Shown here: piece after piece, positions 9,714-21,461 of the stretch
Position numbering within the stretch: position 1 is the first letter of the stretch
How the letters are laid out: each line of letters begins with the position of its first letter
From: Exophiala sp. HKRS030
Lineage: Eukaryota; Ascomycota; Eurotiomycetes; Chaetothyriales; Herpotrichiellaceae
Length of the DNA stretch: 64,000 bases
Assembly: GCA_023897205.1 (NCBI GenBank)
Contig: JAHWDD010000001.1
Coordinates: forward strand, 6,696,001-6,760,000
Direction: 5' to 3'
Notes under the pieces: model-generated
Told to the model about the DNA's origin: nothing
Database searches by the model: none
Seen by the model: the letters and a program-made list of their open reading frames with translations, nothing else
Translations under genes and position numbers: made by a program

Positions 9714-11772
9714 TGTGAAAGTGTTTATGTTTGAATTTTGATTTTCTGTTTCAAAAAGGAATGGAAAGGAACAATATTAGTTGTGCCAGCAACAAGAACG
9801 AATGACTCGAGATCTGTATAAGAGAGAGAAGATGGAGATTTCCAAACCCGAAAAGCGACATGAAGGCAACCTAAATGTACATCTTGCATTGTATGGAAAG
9901 GGGACGCCATCGCAGAGCAAGATTGTAAGGAGGAAGGTGTTCTCGGTGAGAAGGCTTTCCGGACAACGGGTTCAGACAGCGATCGCAGGCAAGCAAGCGA
10001 GCAATGTCAGCATCAATAACGACCCAAGTCTTGGCAATCACCAAGAGGAATATTGCGATTGGGCTGAATGATGATCTCAAACAAATTTTGCGACACAAAA
10101 GACTTCATCGTAGTCTCAGATCGGAGGTTGTCAAGGTTGGTTGGTATCATGTTGAGGTCAAACGTGCCAGAAGTGCTTAACGAGACGTGAAATGTTTCAG
10201 GGTTAGGGGTGGTTGGCCACCGAGGTGGAGCCGCGACGGTTACGGCCCAGCTTCTAAACGCAGACAAGCATTGATCTTGGCGGCTTGGTCCAGACGGTTT
10301 CCCAGAAGCGAAAGACACGAAGCAAATCAAGTTGTCGAAGCTGATGTGGTGGAGTTTTGAACGTTGATGATTCTGGAAAGGTGTTCAAAATTGAGAAGCC
10401 CCAAATGCCAAATCGGTCAACGTTGCCTTGGCGCTTCAAACGGGAAGCCACCTCCTGCGAGTTGCGAGTTGCGAGCCTCCCACTCCTTCCTCTCCCGAGT
10501 GCCAAGATCTGCAAGGCTGCCCCTGCGTTAACGTCCAGTGCGTCCCAAGGCTCAGGGGGCGTTAAAAGGAAAGGCTCCGACCTCTCCGACCTCTCCGTGA
10601 TTGTTCACCCACGGCCAAGTCTTCGCGACGACTCTTTAGTGTACGCGAGCTCTCAACGACTCACCTTCTGACAATAGCCACCGGCTTAGTCTTGTCCAAG
10701 CGCAGCCATAAAACATGTGCTTTTTCATCCAGATGATGTAATGCCATGTGTCTGTTCTAGGCTCAAGCACGTGCTGCAGCTGTTGGGCGTCTCGGCTCTA
10801 TCTTCTGGCCCGAATAAGGGGTTTTAGCCAGGACCTTTGTTGGTTTCATATAAATTCTCGACATGGTTGCCAGTGACTCACTGACAGCCGTATTGACGAC
10901 GGGTTCATTGAACAACGGCCCAGGACTACCTACGAACATGCAGATCCTTGCCATACGCAGACATGGAAATCGTGGCCAAATTCAATCCGCAATACCATGT
11001 CGTTACCGCCACGATCGCATCGTGAAACTCTATGATCGGGCTTTCGCAGTCTTGGTTTACGAGTGATTTCTCAGTGACTTGTGTGATGAGCATGGAGTAA
11101 GACTGACGTGGGAGAATATTTTTGACCAGCAGACCCCATTCCTGACGTATACAATATATTCACGATCGCTCGTAGGCTAGTGACACTGAGTACATAGTAA
11201 TAACAATAAAAGGTCCACTCGATTCTAGCGTACCCACGGTATCTGAAAACCCATTTCCGTCGACTTCCAGCCGAGCTCCGATATCGAGGCAATCGTCAAG
11301 ACTCAAGATCCTGATTCAGTGGCCCCGAGGGTTTGATCATATTCCTTCTACAGTAATTGGTCGTACGCGCCAATGCGCGCCGGGGAGGGCGAGACAGAAA
11401 GAGAGAGAGAGAGTCCATAGCCCCAGGCCAACGGGCGTGGCTGAAACGAACCTAGCCACTTGGCCGACTCCGTACGGAGTACATACATACCTATGTATGC
11501 TCAACGACGCGCTTGGCATTTCAAACCCTAACTAGTACCTAGTTCGTACTCCGTAAAATCTACTCTACAGTACATATCGTTGAGTAATGCTAAGCGCATA
11601 TCTGTACTGTACACGGGTTATCCGGGAGTTCCAGGATTCGGAGATGCGATGTTTCTTGGGGCGAATTGAGGGTATCTTGGGGAAAGTCTATTTTTTTCTC
11701 TCGCTCTCTCTTCATACATGGAAGGACCCACGGATTTTCAGAACCTTGAATGTAAAAGATCACATCCTATCT
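9714..11772. promoter_or_regulatory. Spacer: promoter of the secreted protein and HTS1 3' flank
   Basis: About 2.06 kb. The part next to 9713 should be the promoter and leader of the secreted-protein gene. Frames of 60-105 codons occur on both strands but overlap and look like chance. A GA-repeat lies at about 11398-11413, and three copies of the spacer motif (TACGGAGTA or complement) lie at 11467-11555. Confidence 0.5.
11467..11555. repeat. TACGGAGTA motif pair and 14-bp palindrome
   Basis: ACTCCGTACGGAGT at 11467-11480 is a perfect 14-bp palindrome that contains the motif TACGGAGTA (11473-11481 with the next base). A second copy in the other orientation, TACTCCGTA, is at 11547-11555. The same palindrome recurs at 51985-51998. 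Confidence 0.85.
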
Positions 11773-13410
11773 TTACGCTGAACTCACACTCAAATCACCG
11801 GTTTTGGCCTCGTTGCTCCGTTGCTCAACCCGTAATCTGACCTCGTCAACCAATTTCTCCAGCTTGACCAGGACGCCGTCTTTCTCCGGGTGACCCTCTG
11901 GCAGACCCATCTGCTTCAAGCGCACCTCTCCTCTCGATTGTTCTTCTTCACCGAGGATGACTGCAAAGGGTGCACCGGCCTTTTCACCTCGCTTGAATTG
12001 GACTTGTGGCTTGGGTTTTTCTTTCGGTGCGAGTTCGGCGATGTATCCGGCTCGGCGAAGTAGTCTTCTGATATGCATTCGCTCTTCAAGCATGCCGCTG
12101 AAGTCTTTGCCTCCGAACGCCATGACGTACACGTCTGTTGCGCTTGATGTTATGTAGCTGAACTTCTCTCCCTTGGCTATCCTTGCCTTGGTGATGCTGA
12201 AGATCCGGTCGACGCCGAAACTGACTCCGACACAAGGCATGTTGGCTCCGGGTAAGAATCGTTCGACGAGGTTGTCATATCGTCCGCCGGCGGCAACAGA
12301 TCCAACGCCGACTGAAGGATCATCTGACCGATCGTCATCCTCACCCAACTGTTTTTTGGGTTTGCTGCTGGCGTGAGCTTTGGGAGCATCGGAGCCGTTG
12401 GCTGCCACCGTTGCAGGTGCAGAGCCTTCTGTAACCACTTCGTAGATGAGACCTGTGTAGTAGTCGAGACCACGAGCCAAAGAGAGGTCAAAGGAGATTT
12501 TATCAAGAGCCTCTTCCACGGCAAGATACCGCATGAGCTTCTCCATCTCCTCGGTTCCCTTCTTTACTTTCTCGTTGGCCTGCAAAACTTCGTCCTTCTT
12601 CAACTCCTCCAGCAAATCCCTTCCTCCCTTCCGTGTGACGTAGGTTCCGATCTTGTCGGCGACTGCCTCATCGAGCCCTTTAGTCTCAACCATTTCTTTC
12701 TTGACCTCTTCCCACGGCATCTTATCCAGCTTGTCTACAGCACTAGAGATCTGCCTTAGCTTGTCCTCCGGCACACCGCACACCTCGAAGAGACCGTCAA
12801 GTATCCGCCGATCATTGATCTTGATTGTGTATCTCCCATTCCACTCCAATGCCTCGAAGACCTCAACAATGACCGAGATGATTTCACTGTCGAAGATCAT
12901 CGAATCACAAGGTCCGGCGAAATCGATATCGCATTGGTAGAACTCTCGCATGCGACCTTTGGCCACCGCGGGTTGATCTCTCCTGTAGACCTTGTCGATC
13001 GCGTATCTTTTGAACTCTGAAATATCTGGGTTGAGCGCGAGCCACCGGGCGAACGGAACCGTCAGGTCATAACGCAGAGACAGAAGTTCTCCACCCTGGT
13101 CTTTCAGGTCGTAGATGAGTTTGGAATCTTCACCATATTTTCCTTTCAGAACCTCTTCTCGCTCAAACACCGGTGTGCGCAGCTCTTGTCCTTTGTACTG
13201 ACGAAACACCCGGGTGATCTGTGCGGTGATGTCTCGCAGAAGATCGACGTCCTCGCCGTACCAATCTCTTGTTCCTTTGGCGGTCTTGATCAGTTCTCTT
13301 TTGGCCTTGTCCTTCTTACTCGGCGCCATAATTTCGAAACGGCGTGGCGATACACTGGAGAAAATACGACGTTGGACTGTGACTGGAGATATCGTCAGTC
13401 TGAACCGCAT
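11773..13410 (-). CDS. HTS1: Histidyl-tRNA synthetase, mitochondrial/cytosolic
   Basis: Class II synthetase charging tRNA-His; 545 residues in a single exon. Motif 2 (RYDLTVPFARW), the HisA signature (LARGLDYYTG) and HisB region (AAGGRYDNL) are present, as is the C-terminal anticodon-binding domain (DVYVMAFGG onward). The first 27 residues (MRFRLTISPVTVQRRIFSS...) are basic and hydroxylated with no acidic residue until Glu26, as in a mitochondrial presequence. The first ATG (13410) has C at -3, a weak context; the second, Met28 at 13329 (MAPSKKDK), has A at -3 and G at +4. This is the arrangement yeast HTS1 uses to make two isoforms by leaky scanning. A low-complexity Lys/Ser/Asp insertion sits at about residues 335-360. 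Confidence 0.96.
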   Translation of the reverse strand: MRFRLTISPVTVQRRIFSSVSPRRFEIMAPSKKDKAKRELIKTAKGTRDWYGEDVDLLRDITAQITRVFRQYKGQELRTPVFEREEVLKGKYGEDSKLIYDLKDQGGELLSLRYDLTVPFARWLALNPDISEFKRYAIDKVYRRDQPAVAKGRMREFYQCDIDFAGPCDSMIFDSEIISVIVEVFEALEWNGRYTIKINDRRILDGLFEVCGVPEDKLRQISSAVDKLDKMPWEEVKKEMVETKGLDEAVADKIGTYVTRKGGRDLLEELKKDEVLQANEKVKKGTEEMEKLMRYLAVEEALDKISFDLSLARGLDYYTGLIYEVVTEGSAPATVAANGSDAPKAHASSKPKKQLGEDDDRSDDPSVGVGSVAAGGRYDNLVERFLPGANMPCVGVSFGVDRIFSITKARIAKGEKFSYITSSATDVYVMAFGGKDFSGMLEERMHIRRLLRRAGYIAELAPKEKPKPQVQFKRGEKAGAPFAVILGEEEQSRGEVRLKQMGLPEGHPEKDGVLVKLEKLVDEVRLRVEQRSNEAKTGDLSVSSA

Positions 13411-13830
13411 AGGACAGGTGCAAGTCGGAGTAACGTGGTGCAGGTGTGGAAGAGTGAGTTATTGATCTAGATAGTCTTCCGCTGCAGTGAAGTCACAGTG
13501 AGAAACAAAATATGAGTCATAAATTTGTACTCTTGGCGCTTGAACGACTCATGAGTGACTTCAACGCAGCATTCTCCCTACAGGTCTCCTGCGGAATCTA
13601 CTGGGGAAGTGTTAGAATTCAGAGGCCTACTGGCCTCTAAGGCGATCATACTCAGCAGTCAACAACTTGGCTGCAAGAGGATACAGAGAGATAATTGAAA
13701 AAGATCAGAAGACTTTTTGGTGGCTACCTGGTCAAGCATGCCATGTAAAGACAGGACTAGCTTTACGGGCACATATTTGAAAGTCATGCTCATTTTGATC
13801 GCGCCCCATACAATCCAACCGCATCTCAAG
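13411..13830. other. Short spacer between HTS1 promoter side and acrB 3' end
   Basis: About 420 bp holding the HTS1 upstream region and the downstream flank of the next gene on the same strand. No coding region is supported. Confidence 0.5.
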
Positions 13831-16668
13831 CTACCACGTGGTCGATCCTGGTATGTGACCAGGACTATAATTGCCTCGCTGCGGACTGAAAGTACTGCCT
13901 ATTATCCCAGTTGCTGGACTACCATTGTTCTTGCCCCTACTGCTTCCACTGCTCTTTCGGCCAGGGATATCGTAGTCCGTAGTCGTTGGCATGGGAGGAA
14001 TCGGGTCTGCATCCTCGAAATCAGCGGAGAAATTGCTAAGTCCTCCAATAGATCTGTTGGTATCAGATCTTGGTCGGCGTGTATCGCTGGATGGAAGGGT
14101 CTTTGCGTATGCAAGAAATGGAGAGCTCTGCACCTCTGGAATCACGGGGCTGTTTGGGAAGGCTTGAAAGCTGCCGAAAGCGTACGGCCGTGCATGCTGT
14201 GGCTGTGGGCGAGTTCCTGGGAGATCACCTTCAGGGGTCAAGGGTCCGCTGTTTTGAAGCATTAGTTGTCGTTGCTGCAAGTCTTGCTTTTCGAGCACTT
14301 CCAATTCTCTGCAGTTGGCTTCCCATCGAATCCTCGCATTTTGTACTTCGTTCTCCATAAAATGCATTTGGCTGAGTAGTTCGGCTTCTCGTCTGCGATG
14401 ATCCAAGTCTTTGGCATTTGAATCGGCAGCCTTTCGTTCCTTTTCATTGAGGCCCTGCACATTTGCACTGGTGATGCGGTCATGTTGTTCTGTGAGCTTG
14501 AGATTGCGGGCAGTCAAACGATCTTTTCTCGTGGCCACTGCGTTGAGATCGTTGTTTGCAGCTGCAAGATCATTATTGGCTTCGGATCGAGCTTTTGACA
14601 AGTACTCGTTGGCATCGGCTAGCATCTTGGTTTGTCGCTCATAAGCACTTTTGGAGCTCAGATACTCGTCAACGCCGTCATCAGGTTGAGCCTCCAAGGT
14701 TTGCAGCTGATTATCGAGCAAAGTTATAAGATCTTGGGTCTGTTCTTGGCTGCGTTCTGCTTGCAACAACTTTTGTCTGTGCTTGTTGTCATCGTTGGTG
14801 CCTTTGAGTCTAGCTTGTAAACCCTCAATTTCCTTTTCAAGCTTCAGCTGAATAGTCTTGTGTTGACGGCGAGCTTTGTGAAAGCGATTTCTGGCGTCAT
14901 TGGTTTTGGCTTCTGCTGTTGCTATAGAGTTCTTCAAAGTGGTCGTAGGTGATGAGGGTCGCGTGGACTGACGGACGGGTGCAGGAGCCAGACTGGAGGG
15001 TACATCTTTATCCAACAATATTGGCGTCTTGACCATGACGGAAGCAAACTCCTCGTCCCCTTCTCCTCGAAAGAATGTACAAGTGTAGGTGCAATTTGGA
15101 GCCAAGCCGGAAATAATGCCAGACCATTGTGCCACTACAGCCTCCGACGTCGTGGTATTTTCCAATGGTTCAAGACAGACCGAGTGCCACTTGGCGTCGT
15201 TGATGCGTACGTGAAATGGTCTCGATCCTGCCGAATCAGATGAATCCTGATTGTGGTCGCTGCTAGGTAGATATGTGGCATCGAATGAGATGCTTGACGG
15301 TCGAACTTCGGTTATCCAGATTCTATCTTGATGGAATGTTTCGAAGGGATTTCCTTGATTGTTGGCAACAGTTGGTAGACCTTTACTGTGCTCAACTTCT
15401 CGCAGGACGTGTACTTTTGTGCTGGCCAAAGCAGCCCAAAATGGTTGTTTGCTTCGAATTTGATTGGCATATCTTCTTCGTTTCTTGGCAGTCATGACCT
15501 TTTCTTTGACGTCTTTGAACCCTGGTGTTTGCGGAGGTTGAAAGTCGATGCCGGAAGACATTCCTGCTGTACCGACACCATCTAGGGCTGATGTATCAGA
15601 GACGGAGCCAGCCAAAGCTTCTGTGTCGACGCGCTTCGACTTCGAGGGTCCAATGGGCTGATTGCTCGATGTGATCTTCCGTCTCGCAAATGCCATGACG
15701 GCTTGACTGACTATGTGGACTGCGAAAAGACTGCGAAACTTGGACGGATAGCCCGGACTTTGCCCAAAATCTGCGTCGGAAGGCAAGTATTTCAGGTAAT
15801 CACTAAGGCCAACCTGGGACAATAAATCGACAGGAACTAGATTTGAGAATAAGAAGCGACGGACGCCTTTGCTTCGAATCGAGTGCAGCAGCAGGATCGC
15901 AGCAAAGCAAAACGTGGCGACGCTTCCACTCTTTCCTGCATTGCCATTACCAAGGGTTATGGCGATCTGGATCTGTGCTAGATCGAGCGCAAAGTTCTGT
16001 GCCCAGTTCCATAGGCAGATCCAGAGCGCGAAGCCGAAAACATCGACCACGGCAATTGTGCTGATACTTGGAGCTCCTGCTGGACCTTGAAAGATATCAA
16101 GTAAGGAGAACAAGGAAACCGGAGCGCCTCCACCGGGCATCAAGGTCAAGGAGGCAAAGAGAGCCTGGACGATGGTCAAGATCATGGAGGGTAGAGCCAA
16201 AAGTACGATGAGCAGTGAGACGGTATCGCAGGCAGGGCGAGACTTCAAGATGGTGCTGGCGAGGTGAAGTGCATTGAGATCCTGACCGGATTTCGATCTG
16301 GCGGTAGCCAAGTCTCCTCGTCGGTTTTGTAACATTGCTGATCCATTCGTTTCGCGCTTGATGTCTTTTTCTTGTCCTCGGCTTGCGGCGATATCGATAT
16401 CTTCAGGCTTGTTGGCGTGCTGAGTGGACGCTTTTGCAATTTCTTGGGTTGTTTCGACCGAGGCAGCGATGGAGGGTTCGTGCGATGAAGTGGCTACAAG
16501 AGAGTCTTGTCTGGATGGTTGTTGAGGAACAGGTTCGGAAGGGACAATGCCCTTTGCGGCGCCATTGAGATGACCATTCGACTTTTGCTTTGTGACACGT
16601 TTGCCAGGGCCTACGAGTCCGTTCTCATGGCGATTGTTGCTCTTCTTCGCCGCAGGGTTTCGCGGCAT
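13831..16668 (-). CDS. acrB: AcrB-like ubiquitination-network membrane protein
   Basis: A single exon of 945 residues. In order: a basic, Asn/Lys-rich N-terminus (MPRNPAAKKSNNRH); three hydrophobic segments at about 146-173 (LLIVLLALPSMIL), 205-225 (VFGFALWICLWNW) and 260-270; a middle domain with ITEVRPSSISFDATYLP; a long heptad-rich coiled coil at about 580-790; and a Pro/Ser-rich tail. Three membrane segments plus a coiled coil is the layout of Aspergillus AcrB, which acts genetically with the CreB/CreC deubiquitinating complex in carbon and drug responses. No catalytic residues are visible. Upstream ATGs on this strand are out of frame. The AcrB name rests on architecture and general resemblance. 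Confidence 0.75.
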   Translation of the reverse strand: MPRNPAAKKSNNRHENGLVGPGKRVTKQKSNGHLNGAAKGIVPSEPVPQQPSRQDSLVATSSHEPSIAASVETTQEIAKASTQHANKPEDIDIAASRGQEKDIKRETNGSAMLQNRRGDLATARSKSGQDLNALHLASTILKSRPACDTVSLLIVLLALPSMILTIVQALFASLTLMPGGGAPVSLFSLLDIFQGPAGAPSISTIAVVDVFGFALWICLWNWAQNFALDLAQIQIAITLGNGNAGKSGSVATFCFAAILLLHSIRSKGVRRFLFSNLVPVDLLSQVGLSDYLKYLPSDADFGQSPGYPSKFRSLFAVHIVSQAVMAFARRKITSSNQPIGPSKSKRVDTEALAGSVSDTSALDGVGTAGMSSGIDFQPPQTPGFKDVKEKVMTAKKRRRYANQIRSKQPFWAALASTKVHVLREVEHSKGLPTVANNQGNPFETFHQDRIWITEVRPSSISFDATYLPSSDHNQDSSDSAGSRPFHVRINDAKWHSVCLEPLENTTTSEAVVAQWSGIISGLAPNCTYTCTFFRGEGDEEFASVMVKTPILLDKDVPSSLAPAPVRQSTRPSSPTTTLKNSIATAEAKTNDARNRFHKARRQHKTIQLKLEKEIEGLQARLKGTNDDNKHRQKLLQAERSQEQTQDLITLLDNQLQTLEAQPDDGVDEYLSSKSAYERQTKMLADANEYLSKARSEANNDLAAANNDLNAVATRKDRLTARNLKLTEQHDRITSANVQGLNEKERKAADSNAKDLDHRRREAELLSQMHFMENEVQNARIRWEANCRELEVLEKQDLQQRQLMLQNSGPLTPEGDLPGTRPQPQHARPYAFGSFQAFPNSPVIPEVQSSPFLAYAKTLPSSDTRRPRSDTNRSIGGLSNFSADFEDADPIPPMPTTTDYDIPGRKSSGSSRGKNNGSPATGIIGSTFSPQRGNYSPGHIPGSTTW

Positions 16669-17254
16669 GTAGGTTAGGTCTCGAGGGTGACGAGCTCAGG
16701 CCCAGTCAGCTTGGTGACTCTTTTCAGGTCAGCAAGCCAACTGGAACGAGGTCTGAATCGATCGATACAAGGTGTGAGACGAGGAAAAGAGGCGACGGTG
16801 GGTGCGTCGAGGGGTCGAGGAGTCAGAAAGGAAAGGTGGGCCGGGGTTGTGACGCCAATGATGAAGATGGGCAAGAAACTGGAACAGAAGTGGATGAAGA
16901 TTGGCGAAAGAGTCCAAGAATGATTTCAGATGATTGAAAGGTGTAGGGACCGTGTTCAAGGAAACATATAAAAGCATAAAATGGTAAGGTGATGGTGACG
17001 GTGTTGGTGTGGTGTTGGTGATGAATTCTGGAGAAACTGAATCTGAGAACGACGAACCTGAACGGGGCAAGTAGATGGCGATGGAACTGGAAATCTTGGT
17101 TCGGCTTTTTGCTTGGGTGTGGGCAAGGTGTGAAGTTTTTGACAGGCACTAAAGAATTAACCAACCAACTAAAAATGCAAGGCTCCAAATGGCTTCCAGG
17201 GACTCCCACTGGCCGAGGCTCCCTAGGCTGGTAGGCCCGGCTATCATCTTTAGG

Positions 17255-17298
17255 CTCCTTGTGCTCCTTGTGCTCCCTAGGCTCCCTAGGCTCCCTAG
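17255..17298. repeat. 9-bp tandem repeat, about 5 units
   Basis: CTCCTTGTG occurs twice (17255-17272), followed by CTCCCTAGG twice (17273-17290) and an eight-base partial CTCCCTAG. The two unit types differ at three or four bases, as if a short array diverged and was then partly re-duplicated. Confidence 0.85.
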
Positions 17299-17417
17299 CC
17301 CCGAGTTTTCAACTGACTAATGCCTGAAGCCTACCGAATCACGCTAACTAATGCTAGGCTCCCTTGATCGGTATTTGATGGAGAACTCCGTATAGGACAA
17401 TTGCAAAGTGATCACTG

Positions 17418-17433
17418 ATCACTGATCAGTGAT
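17418..17433. repeat. 16-bp perfect palindrome in a TGATCA-rich stretch
   Basis: ATCACTGATCAGTGAT is its own reverse complement. It is flanked by further GTGATCACTGATC and GATGTATGATGTGTGATG words, so it may be a chance product of local tandem duplication. Confidence 0.7.
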
Positions 17434-18623
17434 GTATGATGTGTGATGAACGTCCAATCCAAAGGAATGAGGAAAAGAGAGCAACGGAATACGTGGGGGA
17501 TAAGATTTCCCCAGCGACTTTACTTACGCTGACCCCTAAGGATTGAGGATTCCAAGTGGTGATTCCGACCAGAGGCGGTGACTGTGCACCGCATAAGCTG
17601 ATCCGCGCTTCCTTTCTTCAACATTTGGGGTGCGGTCGTGACGAGGCATTATGATATCAACATTGAGCTGTACAGTGATTGAAACTTTCTGCCCTTGGTT
17701 AGCAGTGTGCGGCTCCGCAGCCTCAAGGCTGTCTCCTAGTCACTGACAGTTCAAGACCTTTACGAAACCAAAACACTGACAGCAGGAAAAGATGGATTGA
17801 TTACGAGTAATTTGATTCTCAGAGGTGCGTGCTTTCTGGTTGTCATCTTCGCTTGTCGACTAGCTTTCACCGGTCCGTGAGCATATTGAAAAATGCCATA
17901 GTGCCATGGGTTGAGCGAAAACGAGAGCGAAGGAACCGGTACTTTGATCGGTCGCCTTTCCAATAGCCGTCCAGTTACAGTCAAGAGCACTGCTCCATGC
18001 AGCCCGACCTGAGGTCTTTTAGCTTCTGCGCATCCAATCATGGCATATTCGCCCTATGATCTTCAGCAGGGAACCTTGGGAACCTTAGGAACCTTGCTCC
18101 GAGTGCTGATTTCCCAGGCCTGTCTAGTCCCACGTCTGCGCCTGTACTCGATACAGTCACTCGATACAGTCATTTTCTTCTTTGGGTAGTTTCCTACGAG
18201 CCCGAGATTAATGCGACTGAATGCTGTTGTAAGCGTTTGTGTTAATTGCCACTGCACTCAGTAGGGGCACTCGGCCATTGACAGAAGTTCTTGTGAGGTC
18301 ATGCAGAAACTATAAAGGCCATGGTTTGTAGTTGAAACACAGGTCCACTCCACGAGTACTCGGTAGTTACCCAGTAGGTGCCTAGGTAGTTAGAGGATGC
18401 ATGGCGCTAGTTGTCAATGCTGGCTGTCTGCAAAAACGCTTGTGTGTAAAGGGCATTTTAGATGGCGTGACGTGGAGAGCAGTGATCCAGTGGACGGAGG
18501 GTCATGCAGCCTTCAAACATCGACTGGCTGTCTCGGTAGGGGTGCCAGGTAAGGCTAAGTAACTAACTTCTTGTTAAACACTTAGTTGGTTGATAAAGGC
18601 CTTGGGCTGAGTCGTTGCTTAGC

Positions 18624-21461
18624 TACGGAGTACGAGTTGAGAGACCTGAGGAGAAGCGGAGTGCATCGCTAGAACGGGCACTAAGTAGTTAGAGAGTCCT
18701 AGTAGTTGGTTGGTTGGTTACATCCTTCCCAGCTAAGGTGCCACCTACGGACTACGGAGTAGGTAGTCAAGTAGTGAACGGCCTTCGGGCGGAAATCGGC
18801 CACCGTTGGGGAGTGTACTTAACTAACTACCTAGACCACCTGTACCCCTAGAAGATAGGAGCATCATGGAGGATTAAGGCTTTCACAAGCCCTTCGTGGC
18901 TTGCACATCATGCGGCTCTGTCCACTGAAACAACAGGACCAGATTCACCAATATCTGGACAACCAATCCCCAGAACCTTTGTTTTCTTTTTCGAGCTAGC
19001 TTTCAAGACGAGTGTGAGGATAGTGATTATAGGTTGCGTCGCTCGACGCTCGACGCAAGTCCTCGTCCATTGTTTCTCGAGTTTGCAACATCCCTGAGCG
19101 CTTTCTTCAATGCCCTAGGTTGAGGCAAAGGTGATAGGCATGACAGGGTAGGTTGCACTAGTTGGTTGGGCCCGGTTGCAGACGGGAGGTATAACTGAGG
19201 GGTCTCTGGCCACTAGTTGAAGATATTGCTAACTTCTGTGCTCGGTCTGTAACCTTGTCCCTGATAGGCGTATAAGGGTGGGTCAAAGTTCTTCTTGAGT
19301 TTTCCCTGGGGTGCCTGGGTGTTTTCCACAGGCACCTGACAGGCTTTAGGCTGTTCGTTGTTGTGATCCAGGCACTGCCCAGGATGAGGATGCCTGCACC
19401 TAGCCTGTAGGTGCCTGTAGGCTGTGATGGAGAGATCTGCACTCCTAACAGCCTTGCCCCCGCACGCCCCCAGCACCCACCGTCACAACCGTAGTTACTA
19501 GTTATTGTACGTACCTACCTAGGTAGTTAATATTTACGGCAAACACCTCGGACAAAGGAAAGACAGGCCATGTCATGCATAATTCAACCAACACTGCAAC
19601 AGCCTGTACTCCGTAGATGTACTACCCATTGTGCCCATTCTACCTGCCAAGGCACCCAATCACTTACCGTCCACCGTTCATCATCCACCGTAGACCAGTT
19701 AGTGATATAGTCTCTGTATCACAGTCATTTGGCCAAACTATCGATGCGTCGCAAGACCATGCCCTTCTTCAGACAGGCATACATCATTGTGTCAGCACAC
19801 AAGCCATGCTTACATTATCGTCTGATGACATGCCGCTATCCTGCGCTATCCTGATCGAGTAACATTTCATATTGCGAATTTGCGATACAGACTTTGTGCT
19901 TGAGAAGTCGACCTGGGTGAAGCTCTAGACCGATTCCGTGCAAGGATCACCCTGCACGAAACTCATACCGTGATTCCGTTAATTGGCCATGCAGACCTGC
20001 AGGTTCATTTCACCGATGCAGCAGTCAAGGAGAATTGGTCAGGATGATGAGGAAACACACCGCAAGTTACTCAATCCTGAGTTGCGACAGCGCAATCTCT
20101 TTTCTCACGAATGCCAGAGGCCTCTCTTGCGTGCACGTGCAAGTGCACACGTACTACAGCCACCATCCATCTTGCAGTGTCGTGGAAACCCTGACCGGCG
20201 TCAGAATCATCCACGGTGTTGAGTTGCAAGCCCTGTAGCTGCCAGCGCTCGAGAGTGAAGTCCGACCAAGACGAATGCTGGAATGAACTGGGCCCGCGTC
20301 CGACAGGTAAAAGAGTAGGCGATCAACAGTCGCAACAGTTGCTGTAAGTTGCTGTGGCTTCCGACATTATCCGCGGTCATGCCTGTACTCCGTCCACTAT
20401 GACTGCGTGACGACTGGATGTTCTGTTTCCTGTTTCCGTTCGAACGGCGGGACTATCACATCGACGTGGTGGATCCTGGAGCCGCCAAGATTACTAACAG
20501 TCCAGATCAACAGTGTCCTTGTGACTATCCAAGGCATTTACATATGTCCACTGTTTTCATGGTTGATGTCGAAAGTGTTCGGTTGGCCGTACCTTGATAG
20601 GCTTGGTGAACGAGACTCAAGACTTCTTGTGGACAGGGAAGGTACTGCACATACTCCCTTTCCCGATTCACTCAGAGGTGTTTCTAAACGCCGAGGAATG
20701 CTACCTCACCAACAATTTGATTCCTTAAAGTCATTTCCCGCAGATGGACCGGGAGTCATGGATTCAAGGCACAATTGTTAGGAGAAGGTTCGACCAGGAG
20801 GGTTTCGAGAAAGGGGGTCTCGAGTCGAGAGAGTCTTGTAGCCACTTGTCTTCAACATGAATGCACTTGACATATCACCATGGCAGACGCCCCGAATGCA
20901 AGGGAGGGTATTGTTGGGAAATCTTGTTCGAAAGCCAGTAATAATCGTGCAGACGACATGCTCGAACGGTAGGTACAATATCTATGAATCCTAGAACTCC
21001 AAGATGTAAGTCAGAAGGAACAGTTGAACAGTTCTAGGAGTCTACCTGCCTTGCTACCTGGGAAGGTAGCCCGGGGTTCATATCCAAAGGCTAAAGGGGC
21101 TTCGACCCTGCAATCACTGTAGCCATGGAGGCCAGTCAGCGGAGAAGCGGTCTTCCCTGAGTGCCGCGTCGGGCTTATGCTAAGCCACGATAGAGGACGA
21201 AAGGCCAAGCAAGGGGGCCACAGAGGCTCACCAAGGCCATGAGCCACAGGTATGGTCGCTACTTCAATTAATAGGGGCTCAGTCGTGGCTCGTGAGCCGA
21301 GCACTAGTAGCCTTAGGCATCGGTAGGCATTCTGCAAGTTTGCGGCATGCTCCGGCGGCTTATAAGCCTCGTCGGACAATGACGCCTCACCCTCACGCAG
21401 ATTGCTCACCCCCCGAAAAATTATTGTTAATTGCTGTCATGCCGTTGGATACTACGGAGTA
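18624..21461. repeat. Four dispersed copies of TACGGAGTA
   Basis: Exact copies at 18624-18632, 18753-18761 and 21453-21461 (TACGGAGTA) and 19607-19615 (TACTCCGTA). Near-copies are at 17384 and 20386. All are in the large spacer. Confidence 0.85.

Noticed and set aside
20407..20781. 124-codon plus-strand frame in the large spacer
   Set aside because: No domain, signal or splice support; begins inside plain spacer DNA.
21011..21409. 132-codon minus-strand frame
   Set aside because: The sequence resembles no family and overlaps short repeated words.
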